Positions 43,754-52,085 of a DNA stretch of 64,000 nt are shown one piece after another (within the stretch, counting starts at the first letter, position 1; each line of letters starts with the position of its first letter). Under the pieces are notes generated by a model. It ran no database searches, was not told the DNA's origin, and worked only from the letters and a program-made list of their open reading frames with translations. The position numbers were made by a program, and so were the translations under genes. The DNA is taken from NCBI GenBank assembly GCA_020849325.1, contig JADLGL010000066.1:62001-126000 (forward strand). Direction: 5' to 3'. Source of the stretch: Bauldia sp. GTDB lineage: Bacteria; Pseudomonadota; Alphaproteobacteria; Rhizobiales; Kaistiaceae.

Positions 43754-43788
43754 AAAAGGCCCGCCAGGGAGGAGATGGCGGGCCTTTT
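43754..43788 (-). terminator. Rho-independent terminator hairpin between trmFO and sdhE
   Basis: AAAAGGCCCGCCA and TGGCGGGCCTTTT form a perfect 13-bp stem around a 9-base loop, with T-runs on both strands, so it can work in both directions. It lies 97 bases before the trmFO start, where no protein gene ends. Confidence 0.8.
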
Positions 43789-43917
43789 CCTTGGGGGCGT
43801 CGCCGGGTGTGCCGGGCGACGCGAGCAGCGGGCGGGTTGAGGGAGGGGGGACCCGACCGCGCTATCTCACACAGGACGAAGGAATGAGGGAGGGAGTTCC
43901 GTCGTCTTGTTGGAGTG
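43754..43917 (-). ncRNA. Candidate small RNA upstream of trmFO (5-prime end uncertain)
   Basis: On the minus strand a CU-rich run (with CTCCCTCCCTC) is followed by a stem GCGTCGCC/GGCGACGC (43797-43822) and then by a terminator hairpin at 43754-43788. The terminator loop is TCTCCTCCC, complementary to Shine-Dalgarno sequences, as in alphaproteobacterial regulatory RNAs with anti-SD loops. TATAGT at 43918-43923 (minus strand) could be a -10 box, but no -35 box fits, so the start is a guess. Alternatively this is a structured trmFO leader. Confidence 0.45.
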
Positions 43918-43919
43918 AC

Positions 43920-44316
43920 TATACACCCGCCGCGCATGGGGGATAGCTCCTCGGACGCATGCCTGTCATGCGGACCCATGGTCTGCGGCATGGCTGCGCA
44001 GGACGTCTTTCGACATCCAAAGACCACGAAAAACCCAAGATTTCTCCTTGGTTTTAGAATGATTGCATAGTGGTTGGGCACCGCCCGTCCAATCGCGCGC
44101 CATTCTGCCGTCCAGACGACGCGATTCACGGCCGATGCGGAAACGGACCAACGTGAAACGATTGTGACGACTTCGTGGCAATAAAAAAAACTGAACGGGC
44201 CGTTCAGTGCGACCATCGTGCGTCTCCTCCTTGGTCCCGCGCGGCGGGTCTGCGGCGGCGGCGGCTGACACGGTCGGCCGGCGCGGCTATACCCACGGCA
44301 GAATCCGGCAGTCGGG
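43920..44316. other. AT-richer divergent promoter region with a 19-bp palindrome
   Basis: No gene is convincing here, though a frame on the minus strand stays open through the region. ACTGAACGGGCCGTTCAGT at 44190-44208 is palindromic; on the minus strand it is followed by eight T, like a terminator, and is preceded by GGAGGAG and an ATG at 44216. It could instead be an operator of a TetR-type regulator. The promoters for sdhE-mfd must lie here. Confidence 0.5.
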
Positions 44317-44598
44317 ATGAGCGGGAACTCCACAGCGTCCGATGGGCTCGAGGCCCGGCGGCGCCGAATCCATTTCCGGGTGCGGCGTCGCGGCATGTAC
44401 GAGCTCGACGCACTCCTGGGCGCCTTCGCGGAGGCCCGCCTCCACGCCCTGCCGGGCGAAGACCTGGAACGGTTCGAGGAGCTCCTCGACGTGCCGGACC
44501 AGGAACTGTTCCGCTGGATCACCGGAGGAGGCCCCGTCCCGGCCGCCTACCGGTCATCGCTGTTCGACGCGCTGATCGCGTTCCACCGCCAGACGTAG
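44317..44598 (+). CDS. sdhE: FAD assembly factor SdhE
   Basis: 93 residues, all helical. The RGxxE motif reads RRRGMYELDALLGAFAEARL (RGMYE), followed by LPGEDLERFEELLDVPDQEL and WITGGGPVP, exactly the SdhE/Sdh5 pattern. It promotes covalent flavinylation of succinate dehydrogenase and fumarate reductase flavoproteins. The next gene, mfd, starts 7 bases downstream; the sdhE-mfd pair is standard in Rhizobiales. Confidence 0.93.
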   Translation: MSGNSTASDGLEARRRRIHFRVRRRGMYELDALLGAFAEARLHALPGEDLERFEELLDVPDQELFRWITGGGPVPAAYRSSLFDALIAFHRQT

Positions 44599-44605
44599 TG
44601 CCGCC

Positions 44606-47600
44606 GTGCTGAAGACCGCCCCGTTCGATCTCTCCGATGCCCTGACGCTGCCCAGCACGACGCTTGCGGGCGTGCCGGGCGGCTTCGACGGCAAGGTGAT
44701 CGCCGACCTCATCGCGACTGCCCGCCGCCGCGGCGTGCGCCGCCTCGTCCTCCTCGCCCGCGACGGCGCGCGGCTGTCCGAGATCGAGAGCGCGATCCGC
44801 TTCTTCGTGCCCGATGCGCCGATCCTGCAATTCCCGGCGTGGGACTGCATGCCCTACGACCGCGTCTCGCCGCATCCGGCGATCATGGCGCGCCGCATGG
44901 CGACGCTGGCAGCGCTCGCCGAGCCGACGTCGGACCGCCTCTGGCTCGTCCTCACGACGGTCAACGCCGCGGTGCAGCGCGTTCCGGCGCTAGATGACGT
45001 GGCGGGCGACGCGCTGATCGTTGCGACCGGCGACCGCGTCGGCCTCGACCGCATCTCGCGCTGGGCCGAAGGGCACGGCTTCAACCGGGCGTCGACCGTG
45101 CGCGAGCCGGGCGAATACGCCGTCCGCGGCGGCATCGTCGATCTCTTCCCCGCGGGGGCAACCGAGCCGGTGCGGCTCGATTTCTTCGGCGATACGCTCG
45201 AATCCGTTCGCACCTTCGACCCGGAGAACCAGCGTACGACCGGCCAGCAGAAGGGGCTGTCGCTGGTGCCGACGAGCGAACTCGTCCTGTCGCAGAACGC
45301 GATCGTCCGGTTCCGCCAGGCCTATGTCTCGCTGTTCGGCGCGGCCGACAAATCCGACGTCCTCTACACCGCGGTGAGCGAAGGCCGGCGCGTGCCGGGG
45401 ATGGAGCACTGGCTGCCGCTCTTCGCCGACCGGATGGGAACGCTCTTCGACTACCTCCCGAACGCGCCGTGGATCGTCGACCATCTTGCCGAGGAGGCGG
45501 TCACCGAGCGGCTGTCGACGATCGAGGACCACTACGAAGCCCGCGTCGCGGCACAGGAAGCGAAGACGAGCCAGGTCCCGTACCACCCGGCGCCGCCGGA
45601 GCGGCTCTATCTCACGACCGAGGAATGGCGCGAGCGGATGACCGAGCGCCCGCGCATCCTCCTGACGCCGTTCGTGGCGGACGGGCAGGGCGTGATCGAC
45701 CTCGGCGGCCGGCAGGGCAGGGGCTTTGCGGCGGAGCGAAGCGCGGACGGCGTCAACGTCTTCGACGCGGTGATCGAGCACGGCGTCCAGCTGAAGAAAG
45801 CGGGGAAGCGCGTCCTCATCGCCGCGTGGTCGGAAGGCTCGCGCGACCGCATGGGGCAGGTGCTGCTCGACCGCGGCCTCACCGCGCAGGCGCCGGCGGC
45901 CGACTGGAATGCGGTGCAGAGACTGCCGCGCGAGGCGGTGGCGCTCGTGGTCCTGCCGGTCGAATCCGGTTTCGAGACGGCGGACCTCGCCGTCATCGGC
46001 GAGCAGGACATTCTCGGCGACCGCCTCGTCCGCCCGCGGCGGAAGGCGTCGCGCGGGTCCGACTTCCTCCGCGAGGTGAACAGCCTGTCACCGGGCGACC
46101 TCGTGGTCCACGTCGACCACGGCATCGGCCGCTTCACGAAGCTCGTCACCATCGAGGCGGCGGGCGCGCCGCGTGATTGCCTCGAGCTCGTCTATGCCGG
46201 CGGCGACAAGCTGTATCTCCCTGTCGAGAACATCGAGCTCCTCACGCGCTACGGCTCGGAGGACAACGAGACGCAGCTCGACAAGCTCGGCGGCGTCGCC
46301 TGGCAGTCACGGAAGGCGAAGCTCAAGAAGCGCATCCGCGAGATGGCGGGCGCGCTCATCAAGATCGCGGCCGAACGCATGCTGAAGCAGGCGCCGGTGC
46401 TGACGCCGCCCGATGGCGCCTATGCCGAGTTCGCCGCGCGCTTCCCGTACGACGAGACCGACGACCAGCTGAACGCGATCGAGGCGGTCGCGACGGACCT
46501 CTCGTCGGGCCGGCCGATGGACCGGCTCATCTGCGGCGACGTCGGCTTCGGCAAGACGGAGGTCGCGCTCCGAGCCGCGTTCGTGGCGGCCCTCAACGGG
46601 AAACAGGTCGCGGTGGTGGTGCCGACGACGCTCCTCGCCCGCCAGCACTACAAGACCTTCGCCACCCGCTTCGCGCCGTTCCCGATCAAGGTGGCGCAGC
46701 TGTCGCGGCTCGTCGGGCCGAAGGACGCGGCCGGCACGAAGCTCGGCATCGAGAGCGGCAACATCGACATCGTCGTCGGCACGCACGCGCTGCTGGCGAA
46801 GGCGATCAGATTCCGCGACCTCGGCCTCCTCATCATCGACGAGGAGCAGCATTTCGGCGTGAAGCACAAGGAGCGGCTCAAGGAGCTCCGGGCGGACGTC
46901 CACGTGCTGACGCTGTCGGCGACGCCGATCCCGCGGACGCTGCAGCTGGCGCTGACGGGCGTCCGCGAGCTGTCGATGATCACGACGCCGCCGGTCGACC
47001 GCCTCGCGGTCCGCACTTTCGTGACGCCGTTCGACCCGCTGACGATCCGCGAGGCGCTCCTGCGCGAGCGCTATCGCGGCGGCCAGGCGTTCTTCGTCGT
47101 ACCGCGCATCTCCGATCTTGCCGAGATGAAGGAATTCCTCGACCAGACGGTGCCGGAGGTGAAGGTCGCGGTCGCCCACGGCCAGCTGCCGCCGGGCGAA
47201 CTCGACGACATCATGAACGCCTTCTACGACGGCGCGTACGACGTCCTCCTGTCGACGACGATCGTCGAATCCGGCCTCGACGTGCCGACGGCGAATACGC
47301 TCATCATCCACCGCGCCGACATGTTCGGGCTCGCCCAGCTCTACCAGCTGCGCGGCCGGGTCGGCCGGTCGAAGACGCGCGCCTATGCGCTCTTCACCGT
47401 GCCGCCGGACGGCAAGCTCACGCCGACGGCGGAGCGGCGCCTGAAAGTGCTGCAGTCGCTCGACACGCTCGGCTCGGGCTTCCAGCTCGCGAGCCATGAC
47501 CTCGATCTTCGCGGCGCCGGCAATCTCCTCGGCGAAGAGCAGTCGGGCCACATCAAGGAGGTCGGCTACGAACTGTACCAGCAGATGCTGGAGGAGGCCG

Positions 47601-48112
47601 TGGCGGCGCTCAGGGACGGCGCGGCCGAGAGCGAGGAGGGACAGTGGTCGCCACAGATCACCATCGGGACGCCGGTGATGATCCCGGACAGCTACGTGCC
47701 CGACCTTCACCTCCGGATGACGCTCTACCGCCGCCTCGCCGAACTCGAGGATGCGGCGGCGATCGACTCGTTCGGCGCCGAGCTCATCGACCGCTTCGGG
47801 CCGCTCCCGCCCGAGGTGGAGCATCTCCTGAAGATCCTCCTCATCAAATCGCTGTGCCGGATCGCGAACGTCGAGAAGCTCGACGCCGGTCCGCGCGGCG
47901 CGGTGATCACGCTCCGGGATCGGACATTCCCGAATCCGGCGGCGCTGGTACGCTGGATCGCCGAGCAGGGATCGCTCGCCAAGATCAGGCCGGACCAGAA
48001 GATCGTGCTCACGCGCGACTGGGAATCGCCCGACAAGCGCCTTGCCGGCTCGGCCGTGGTGATGACCCAGCTGGCGCGGCTCGCGGGGCCGGCGGCGAAG
48101 CGCGCCGCCTGA
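44606..48112 (+). CDS. mfd: Transcription-repair coupling factor Mfd
   Basis: 1168 residues from a GTG. Order of domains: UvrB-like N-terminal part binding UvrA (FPAWDCMPYDRVSPHP, REPGEYAVRGGIVDLFPAG), the RNA polymerase-interaction domain (LSPGDLVVHVDHGIGRFTKL, LELVYAGGDKLYLPVENIEL), an SF2 translocase with Walker A CGDVGFGKTEVALRA (about 643-657) and DEEQHFGVKHKERLK (DExx box, about 746), motif VI QLRGRVGRSKTRAYA, and the C-terminal autoinhibitory domain. It removes RNA polymerase stalled at lesions and recruits UvrABC. The length is typical. Confidence 0.97.
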   Translation: MLKTAPFDLSDALTLPSTTLAGVPGGFDGKVIADLIATARRRGVRRLVLLARDGARLSEIESAIRFFVPDAPILQFPAWDCMPYDRVSPHPAIMARRMATLAALAEPTSDRLWLVLTTVNAAVQRVPALDDVAGDALIVATGDRVGLDRISRWAEGHGFNRASTVREPGEYAVRGGIVDLFPAGATEPVRLDFFGDTLESVRTFDPENQRTTGQQKGLSLVPTSELVLSQNAIVRFRQAYVSLFGAADKSDVLYTAVSEGRRVPGMEHWLPLFADRMGTLFDYLPNAPWIVDHLAEEAVTERLSTIEDHYEARVAAQEAKTSQVPYHPAPPERLYLTTEEWRERMTERPRILLTPFVADGQGVIDLGGRQGRGFAAERSADGVNVFDAVIEHGVQLKKAGKRVLIAAWSEGSRDRMGQVLLDRGLTAQAPAADWNAVQRLPREAVALVVLPVESGFETADLAVIGEQDILGDRLVRPRRKASRGSDFLREVNSLSPGDLVVHVDHGIGRFTKLVTIEAAGAPRDCLELVYAGGDKLYLPVENIELLTRYGSEDNETQLDKLGGVAWQSRKAKLKKRIREMAGALIKIAAERMLKQAPVLTPPDGAYAEFAARFPYDETDDQLNAIEAVATDLSSGRPMDRLICGDVGFGKTEVALRAAFVAALNGKQVAVVVPTTLLARQHYKTFATRFAPFPIKVAQLSRLVGPKDAAGTKLGIESGNIDIVVGTHALLAKAIRFRDLGLLIIDEEQHFGVKHKERLKELRADVHVLTLSATPIPRTLQLALTGVRELSMITTPPVDRLAVRTFVTPFDPLTIREALLRERYRGGQAFFVVPRISDLAEMKEFLDQTVPEVKVAVAHGQLPPGELDDIMNAFYDGAYDVLLSTTIVESGLDVPTANTLIIHRADMFGLAQLYQLRGRVGRSKTRAYALFTVPPDGKLTPTAERRLKVLQSLDTLGSGFQLASHDLDLRGAGNLLGEEQSGHIKEVGYELYQQMLEEAVAALRDGAAESEEGQWSPQITIGTPVMIPDSYVPDLHLRMTLYRRLAELEDAAAIDSFGAELIDRFGPLPPEVEHLLKILLIKSLCRIANVEKLDAGPRGAVITLRDRTFPNPAALVRWIAEQGSLAKIRPDQKIVLTRDWESPDKRLAGSAVVMTQLARLAGPAAKRAA

Positions 48113-48259
48113 CGGCCTCCGTGCTGGCATTGTGTGCCGATTCGATCTAAGCATGCCGCCGCCGGGGCCACCGTCTCGCCGTATTCGGCGGCCATCGGGT
48201 ACGCCGTCGCCCACCGCTCCGGTCGGCGGCGATTCAGCCGATGAACAGGGGATTTTGGG

Positions 48260-48931
48260 ATGCGCTCAGCTATGCCGGGACGGATGGGTTCGATGGTCGC
48301 CGCGTCGGCCTTCGCTCTTGGCGTCGCTACCAGCGGCCAGGCCTTCGCCCAGGCCGCTGCCGATCCGACGGCCCCTGGCTGGATCAAGGTCTGCCAGGAC
48401 GCCAACGGCGCCCAGAGCTGCTCGGTCGTCTATCAGATCGTCGCGGAGAACGGCCAGCTCATCGGCCAGGCCTCGCTCACCACGACGACCGGCCAGACCG
48501 GCGTCGTCTTCAGCGTCCTCGTCCGCACCGGCGTCCTCATCCAGCAGGGCATCCGCATCCAGGTCGACACCAATCAGGCGGCGACCATGCCCTACGCCCT
48601 TTGCGACACCACGATCTGCATCGGCGAGGTGCCGGTCGACGACGCGTTCGTTGCGTCGCTCAAGCGCGGCAACCAGCTGATGATCAGCACCGCGCAGCCG
48701 GCCGCGACCGAGGAAGGCCTTCGCCGCATCGACTACCCGATGACGCTCGCCGGCTTCACCGCCGTCTATGACGGTCCGGGCCTCAACGGCACCGAAGCGC
48801 AGGCGCGCCAGGACGAGCTCAACCAGGCCCTCCAGGACCGCGCCGCCGCCGCCCGCCAGCGCCTGATCGAGCAGCAGCAGCAGCTCCTCAACGCGACGCC
48901 CGGTGGCGTCACGACGGCGCCGGTTCCGTAG
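48260..48931 (+). CDS. Invasion-associated locus B (IalB) family protein
   Basis: 223 residues. The N-terminus is a signal peptide (about 1-31, hydrophobic core VAASAFALGVATSG, cleavage after AFA). The mature domain has the IalB pattern GWIKVCQDANGAQSCSVVYQ, VLVRTGVLIQQGIRIQVDTN, MPYALCDTTICIGEVPVDD with two Cys pairs, and the C-terminal YPMTLAGFTAVYDG. A Gln-rich helical tail (IEQQQQQLLNA) follows. IalB in Bartonella is linked to erythrocyte invasion, but homologues are common in free-living Rhizobiales and have no assigned activity. The location is probably periplasm or outer membrane. Confidence 0.9.
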   Translation: MRSAMPGRMGSMVAASAFALGVATSGQAFAQAAADPTAPGWIKVCQDANGAQSCSVVYQIVAENGQLIGQASLTTTTGQTGVVFSVLVRTGVLIQQGIRIQVDTNQAATMPYALCDTTICIGEVPVDDAFVASLKRGNQLMISTAQPAATEEGLRRIDYPMTLAGFTAVYDGPGLNGTEAQARQDELNQALQDRAAAARQRLIEQQQQLLNATPGGVTTAPVP

Positions 48932-49148
48932 AGGCACCAGCGGTTTCCATTCGGTCGGGAGAGGTGCGCTCGGCGACGCGCCCTTCAATGGCCGCCGCCC
49001 GGCGGGGCGAGGAAAGAGCGTGCAACGCTCGACGGCAGACTCGTGGGCGGCGTCCATGGCTGCCGACCGCCCGCTGCTCTTCGTGCCAAATTGCCGGTGA
49101 GGCTTCCTGCCCTCACGATTTTCACGAGCCCGCCCGGCTATCGGCTGG
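48932..49148. other. Intergenic space after ialB
   Basis: No gene is supported here. Frames on both strands are short and Arg-rich. It leads directly into the bipartite repeat at 49149. Confidence 0.5.
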
Positions 49149-49244
49149 AGTGATCCGTTGAAGTCGGATCACACTCGTCGCCTAGTTCCTTGTTGGAGCA
49201 TGATCTTTTCGAAGAACCGGCGGCCACTTCTTCGGATCATGCTC
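49149..49244. repeat. Bipartite palindromic repeat, family A, copy 1
   Basis: Unit 1 is a hairpin AGTGATCCG / CGGATCACA with TTGAAGT between; unit 2 (49196-49244) is a longer hairpin beginning GAGCATGATC and ending GATCATGCTC, with CGAAGAA/TTCTTCG inside. The two are joined by about 20 bases. The right end overlaps the stop codon of hspQ. Elements of this sequence are common between genes in Rhizobiales. Confidence 0.85.
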
Positions 49245-49579
49245 TAGTTGTTCCGCACCGTATCGCGCGCTCGCAAAATTCCGTCCTCGCCATCCGTGAA
49301 GAACGCGTCGATCTGCGAGTGGCGGAGCGGCGTGCCGGAGTCGTCCGGGACGAGGTTCTGCTCCGAGACGTACGCGATGTACTCGCTGTCGGCGTTCTCG
49401 GCGAACAGATGGTAGAACGGCTGGTCCTTCGCGGGGCGGATTTCCTCGGGGATCGCGAGCCACCATTCCTCCGTGTTGCCGAAGACCGGATCGACGTCGA
49501 AGACGACGCCGCGGAATGGGAACACGCGGTGGCGGACGATCTGTCCGATCCCGTATCTGGCGCTGCGGATGGGCGTCAT
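49244..49579 (-). CDS. hspQ: Heat shock protein HspQ (YccV-like)
   Basis: 111 residues. The YccV/HspQ fold is clear from ARYGIGQIVRHRVFPFRGVV, FDVDPVFGNTEEWWLAIPEE, PFYHLFAENADSEYIAYVSE and NLVPDDSGTPLRHSQID. In E. coli HspQ binds hemimethylated DNA and acts as a specificity-enhancing factor for Lon. The stop codon overlaps the end of a family A repeat. The gene lies 88 bases from the end of the ubiquinone hydroxylase gene on the same strand. Confidence 0.93.
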   Translation of the reverse strand: MTPIRSARYGIGQIVRHRVFPFRGVVFDVDPVFGNTEEWWLAIPEEIRPAKDQPFYHLFAENADSEYIAYVSEQNLVPDDSGTPLRHSQIDAFFTDGEDGILRARDTVRNN

Positions 49580-49667
49580 GATCCCTCCATCGAGCCCCCT
49601 CGACCCGTCGAGGAGGCGCGCTTCGGGGTATTCCTGTCAATTCCCGATCGGGCCGGCAGGTGCGCCC

Positions 49668-50825
49668 TCAGGTCGCGCCGAGGCCGTGCCGCATCACCAC
49701 GCGGCGGAGCTGCGGCACCGCATCGAGGACGATGAGGCCGAGAGACCGCGCCGCGTGGGCGGGGAGGAAGCCGGTGAGGAGCGAACGGTTGAGGAGGCTC
49801 ACGACCGTCGTGCGGAGGCCGAGGTCGGCCGCGCGCTCGCGGGCGTAATCCTCGAGCAGCGCGCGCGACCCGGGATCCGGCGCGCCCGTGACGAGCCGGG
49901 CGAGCGCGGCGATGTCACGGAGGGTGAGGTTGAACCCCTGGGCGCCGATCGGCGGCAGGACATGCGCCGCTTCGCCGATCAGCGCGATGCGCTCCGCTGC
50001 CAGCCGGGTCGCGGTCGCGGTGGCGAGCGGAAAGGTCTGCGTCGGGCCGATGCTCGTCATCGCGCCGAGGAAGGACGAGGCCTGGCGCTCGACGGCTTCG
50101 GCGATCGCGGCCGGAGGGAGGTTCCGGAGGTAGTCGGCTTCGCCCGTGGTGGTGACCCAGACGAGCGCGGAGCGGCGGCCGGGAAGCGGCACGAGCGTGA
50201 ACGGGCCATTCGGAGTGTGGAACTCGGTCGAGACGTCGTCGTGCGGCAGCATATGGGCGAAAGTGCCGACGAGGGCGGCCTGGTCGAGATCGCGGCCCTC
50301 GCGAAGGCCGATCCCGGCCGCCGCCCGAACGGCGGATTTCCGGCCGTCGGCGCCGATGACGAGGCGGGCGGTCACCTCCGTGCCGTCGGCGCCGGTGATC
50401 GACACGACATCGGAGCCGGGGACGATCGTCTCCGCGCTCGTCGCGATCCGGAGCGCGCCGAGACGGTCGGCCTCGCGTTCGAGGGCGGCGAGGAGCGGCT
50501 CGTTGGGCACGTTCTGGCCGAATGCAGTGACGCCGAGCTCACCCGCGTCGAAGAAGACCTCGGGCGCCCGCAACAGGCGGCCGGTGGCATCGATGATGCG
50601 GATGCCGCACAGCGGCTGCGATTCCGCGGCGACGGCGCCGAACACGCCGAGCGAGCGGATGAAATCCACCGATTCGCCGAGGAGCGCGGTCGTCCGGCGG
50701 TCGGGCTGGCGCGCCGGGGCGATGAGGACGACCGATTTCCCGGCGCGGGCGACCGCCGCGACGGCGGCGAGCCCGGCGAGGCCGCCGCCGACGACGGCGA
50801 TGTCGGTGGTGATGCGCTCTGCCAT
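49668..50825 (-). CDS. UbiH/UbiF/COQ6-family FAD monooxygenase (ubiquinone biosynthesis)
   Basis: 385 residues. FAD motif TTDIAVVGGGLAGLAAVAAV at the N-terminus, the DG motif ARLVIGADGRKSAVRAAAGI, and the GD-type motif RIALIGEAAHVLPPIGAQGF, where the usual GDAAH is GEAAH, followed by NLTLRDIAALARLV. This is the aromatic-ring hydroxylase family that adds the C5, C6 or C1 hydroxyl in ubiquinone synthesis. Alphaproteobacteria often use one or two broad-specificity members (UbiL, UbiM), so the position hydroxylated cannot be stated. The gene is flanked by family A repeats on both sides of its operon. Confidence 0.9.
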   Translation of the reverse strand: MAERITTDIAVVGGGLAGLAAVAAVARAGKSVVLIAPARQPDRRTTALLGESVDFIRSLGVFGAVAAESQPLCGIRIIDATGRLLRAPEVFFDAGELGVTAFGQNVPNEPLLAALEREADRLGALRIATSAETIVPGSDVVSITGADGTEVTARLVIGADGRKSAVRAAAGIGLREGRDLDQAALVGTFAHMLPHDDVSTEFHTPNGPFTLVPLPGRRSALVWVTTTGEADYLRNLPPAAIAEAVERQASSFLGAMTSIGPTQTFPLATATATRLAAERIALIGEAAHVLPPIGAQGFNLTLRDIAALARLVTGAPDPGSRALLEDYARERAADLGLRTTVVSLLNRSLLTGFLPAHAARSLGLIVLDAVPQLRRVVMRHGLGAT

Positions 50826-50829
50826 CTTA

Positions 50830-51031
50830 GCGCGTGATCCGTTGAAGCCGGATCACGCGCTTCGCCTATTTGCTTGATCGAGCATGATCTTTTCGAAGAA
50901 CCGGCAGCCACTTCTTCGGATCATGCTCTGGAGCGTGATCCGTTGAAGCCGGATCACGCTCTACGCCTTTTTCCCTGAAGGAGCATGATCTTTTTCGCAG
51001 GACCGGCAGCCACTTCTCGGGATCAGGCCTC
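50830..51031. repeat. Bipartite palindromic repeat, family A, two tandem copies
   Basis: Copy 2: hairpin 50830-50860 with perfect 12-bp arms GCGCGTGATCCG and CGGATCACGCGC, then the long hairpin 50880-50928. Copy 3: hairpin 50931-50961 (GAGCGTGATCCG / CGGATCACGCTC) and a degenerate long hairpin 50981-51031 whose right arm reads GATCAGGC instead of GATCATGC. The end overlaps the stop codon of the YeeE/YedE gene. The copies share the order and spacing of copy 1. Confidence 0.88.
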
Positions 51032-51512
51032 AGGTCGCCGGCACGTTGCCGCCCGCGAACGGGTTCCGGGCGTCGCGGGCCGTGAGGGCGATGCCCGTGG
51101 CCCACGATCCGGCAACCATCGCGGCGACGAACAGCGCGAACTCGGTCGGCGCGAGGCCGAGATCGGCGATCGCCGGGCCGGGGCAGAGGCCCGCAATCCC
51201 CCAGCCGACGCCGAAGAGGGCCGAGCCGACGACGAGCTGGCGGTCGATGTCGCCGCGCTTCGGCATGACGAAGGCGAGCGCCAGCACCGGCGCCGGGCGG
51301 CGGCCGCCGAAGCGGTAGAACACGAGCGTGACGAGGAGTCCGGCGCCCATCACGAACATCAGGCTCCCGTCCCAGCCGCCGTCGAAGATCGCCGCGACGT
51401 CGAGGAAGGCTTTCACCTTCGCCGGGTCGGTCATCTGCGCGATGGCAAGGCCGACGCCGAAGAGGAGGCCGCAGCCGGCAGCGGCGGCAATCGTGAGGAA
51501 GGAGCGGTTCAT
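51030..51512 (-). CDS. YeeE/YedE-family sulfur transporter half, second gene
   Basis: 160 residues with about four membrane helices (AAAAGCGLLFGVGLAIAQMT; MFVMGAGLLVTLVFYRFGG; ALFGVGWGIAGLCPGPAIAD; LFVAAMVAGSWATGIALTA). GWGIAGLCPGPA carries the conserved Cys of YeeE/YedE (TsuA) permeases, which pass thiosulfate or other reduced sulfur along cysteine relays. In full-length proteins this is the C-terminal half. The start overlaps the preceding half-gene by 4 bases, so the two products probably form one channel. The stop overlaps a family A repeat. Confidence 0.88.
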   Translation of the reverse strand: MNRSFLTIAAAAGCGLLFGVGLAIAQMTDPAKVKAFLDVAAIFDGGWDGSLMFVMGAGLLVTLVFYRFGGRRPAPVLALAFVMPKRGDIDRQLVVGSALFGVGWGIAGLCPGPAIADLGLAPTEFALFVAAMVAGSWATGIALTARDARNPFAGGNVPAT

Positions 51513-51949
51513 GACAGGACGTGCCTCACGACGAAGACCGTCGCCATCGCGACGAGCATGAAGGTGACGACGGCGACCAGCGAGCGGCCGGAGAAGCGGG
51601 CGAGACCGCAGATGCCGTGTCCCGAGGTGCAGCCGCCGCCGAGACGGGTGCCGACGCCGACGAGGAGGCCGGCCCCCACCGCGGCGATCGGCGCGAGGCC
51701 GAGCGACGGCGTTCCGGAGGTGATCTCGGCGAACAGCTTCGGGCCGAGCCAGGCGCCGAGGAGGGCGCCCACGGGGAGCGCGATCAGGAAGGCGAGGCGC
51801 CAGCCGGCTTCGCGGGAGCGGATCGGCACGAGGCCGCCGAAAATGCCCGAGATACCGGCCGTGCGGCCGTTGAGAAGCCAGAGCAGCCCCGCGGAGAGGC
51901 CGATCAGGACGCCACCGATCGTGGCGGTGAGAGGCGTGAATTCGGTCAT
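51509..51949 (-). CDS. YeeE/YedE-family sulfur transporter half, first gene
   Basis: 146 residues with four helices. IGGVLIGLSAGLLWLLNGRT with AGISGIFGGL, then VGVGTRLGGGCTSGHGICGL with the two conserved cysteines, and SLVAVVTFMLVAMATVFVVR. This corresponds to the N-terminal half of YeeE/YedE permeases. I used the ATG giving MTEFTPLTATIGG; the upstream extension in frame is polar and not conserved. Together with the next gene it forms a split permease for sulfur compounds. No sulfur oxidation gene is near. Confidence 0.88.
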   Translation of the reverse strand: MTEFTPLTATIGGVLIGLSAGLLWLLNGRTAGISGIFGGLVPIRSREAGWRLAFLIALPVGALLGAWLGPKLFAEITSGTPSLGLAPIAAVGAGLLVGVGTRLGGGCTSGHGICGLARFSGRSLVAVVTFMLVAMATVFVVRHVLS

Positions 51950-52085
51950 GAGGCGGACCCGATACGAAACCCCGGCGGCAATTCGCCGGAAAGTGCCATT
52001 TTTGCATCGCCCGGACCGCTTGTCTTGGTTGGTTGGCCCTGCCAACTAGGCGGGATCGGCCAATTTGGAGCTGTGGAAGCGGCAA

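Noticed and set aside
43668..44522. 284-codon minus-strand open frame between trmFO and mfd
   Set aside because: It runs through the promoter region, the terminator hairpin and antisense to sdhE, with no domain and uneven composition; openness appears to be chance.
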